Source of the DNA: Nematopogon swammerdamellus
Lineage: Eukaryota > Arthropoda > Insecta > Lepidoptera > Adelidae
Direction of reading: 5' to 3'
Assembly: GCA_946902875.1 (NCBI GenBank)
Contig: OX336337.1
Span: 3,038,001 to 3,102,000, forward strand
DNA length: 64,000 nucleotides
In this document: piece by piece, positions 63,806 to 64,000 of the stretch
Layout of the letters: the number at the start of each line of letters is the position of its first letter
How positions within the stretch are numbered: position 1 is the first letter of the stretch
Made by a program: the position numbers and the translations under genes
Notes under the pieces: generated by a model
The model's database searches: none
What the model saw: only the letters and a program-made list of their open reading frames with translations
Told to the model about the DNA's origin: nothing

Positions 63806-64000
63806 GCGTGGGCACCCATATTGGTAAACTAGGTGTCATGTCAGTGCTTCCCTTCATTTCATCTCGGCTACACTGAACTGGTCGGAAAACACAAACTATT
63901 TACATAGCCGTTTCGACCGACGTTTCATTGAGTGCGGTGGTAGCAACCCGGGCGGGGCTAAACCCTACCACCAAGTAAGATTAGGATGGATGGGACCTAC
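63806..64000 (-). repeat. Family B SINE, runs off the window
   Basis: Reversed tail and core (AACTAGGTGTCATGTCAGTG, GAGTGCGGTGGTAGCAACCC, CCTACCACCAAGTAAG); the head would lie beyond 64000. Confidence 0.82.

Overview
This is a repeat-dominated stretch of an insect genome, almost certainly a moth or butterfly. The evidence is the repeat company: a BEL/Pao LTR retrotransposon, CR1/Jockey-type LINEs, short Helitrons ending in CTAG, and several SINE families of the kind that crowd lepidopteran genomes. Base composition is AT-rich with short CpG-rich patches. I see no multi-exon host gene. The only host-like protein-coding unit is a small secreted lipocalin-like gene near 37.6-38.2 kb, which carries a frameshift.

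Layout. 1-14.1 kb: a BEL/Pao element (gag, protease, RT, RNase H on the left; integrase on the right), split by a CR1/Jockey-type LINE with intact ORF1 and ORF2. That LINE's 3' UTR is itself split by a second, antisense, 5'-truncated LINE. A 7-bp target duplication (AAGTGAA) brackets the middle insertion. 14-17 kb: SINEs and a TA-flanked MITE. 17.25-18.75 kb: an inverted (head-to-head) satellite of about 65-bp units between two opposed Helitron-type ends. 19-24.9 kb: Helitron-like sequence, a recent 150-bp tandem duplication, a GGAC microsatellite, two TTAA-flanked MITEs, a 184-bp Helitron inside another repeat, and a GC-rich foldback. 25-36 kb: LINE 3' ends, SINE copies, long hairpins, and a hammerhead-like motif at 30.9 kb. 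36-38.3 kb: MITE, CpG-rich patch, lipocalin-like gene. 39-43.6 kb: SINE clusters and a four-copy 160-bp tandem repeat. 43.7-46.3 kb: MITE and a truncated LINE carrying the end of RT. 47-58.6 kb: MITEs (one with perfect 49-bp terminal repeats, one hAT-like with 8-bp duplications) and nested SINEs. 59.7-63.5 kb: a satellite of 12 monomers of about 308 bp with a 923-bp higher-order period. 63.6-64 kb: more SINE.

Nothing here forms a pathway. What ties the region together is SINE modularity. Five recurrent short-repeat families, labelled A to E in the feature list, recur about 45 times. Family B has a head resembling both a tRNA and 5S rRNA. B and C share a central core under different heads. The first 80 bp of D is found joined to at least three different bodies, one chimera being present twice with shared diagnostic changes. 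Family names and clade assignments are from memory of sequence features only; no database search was possible.
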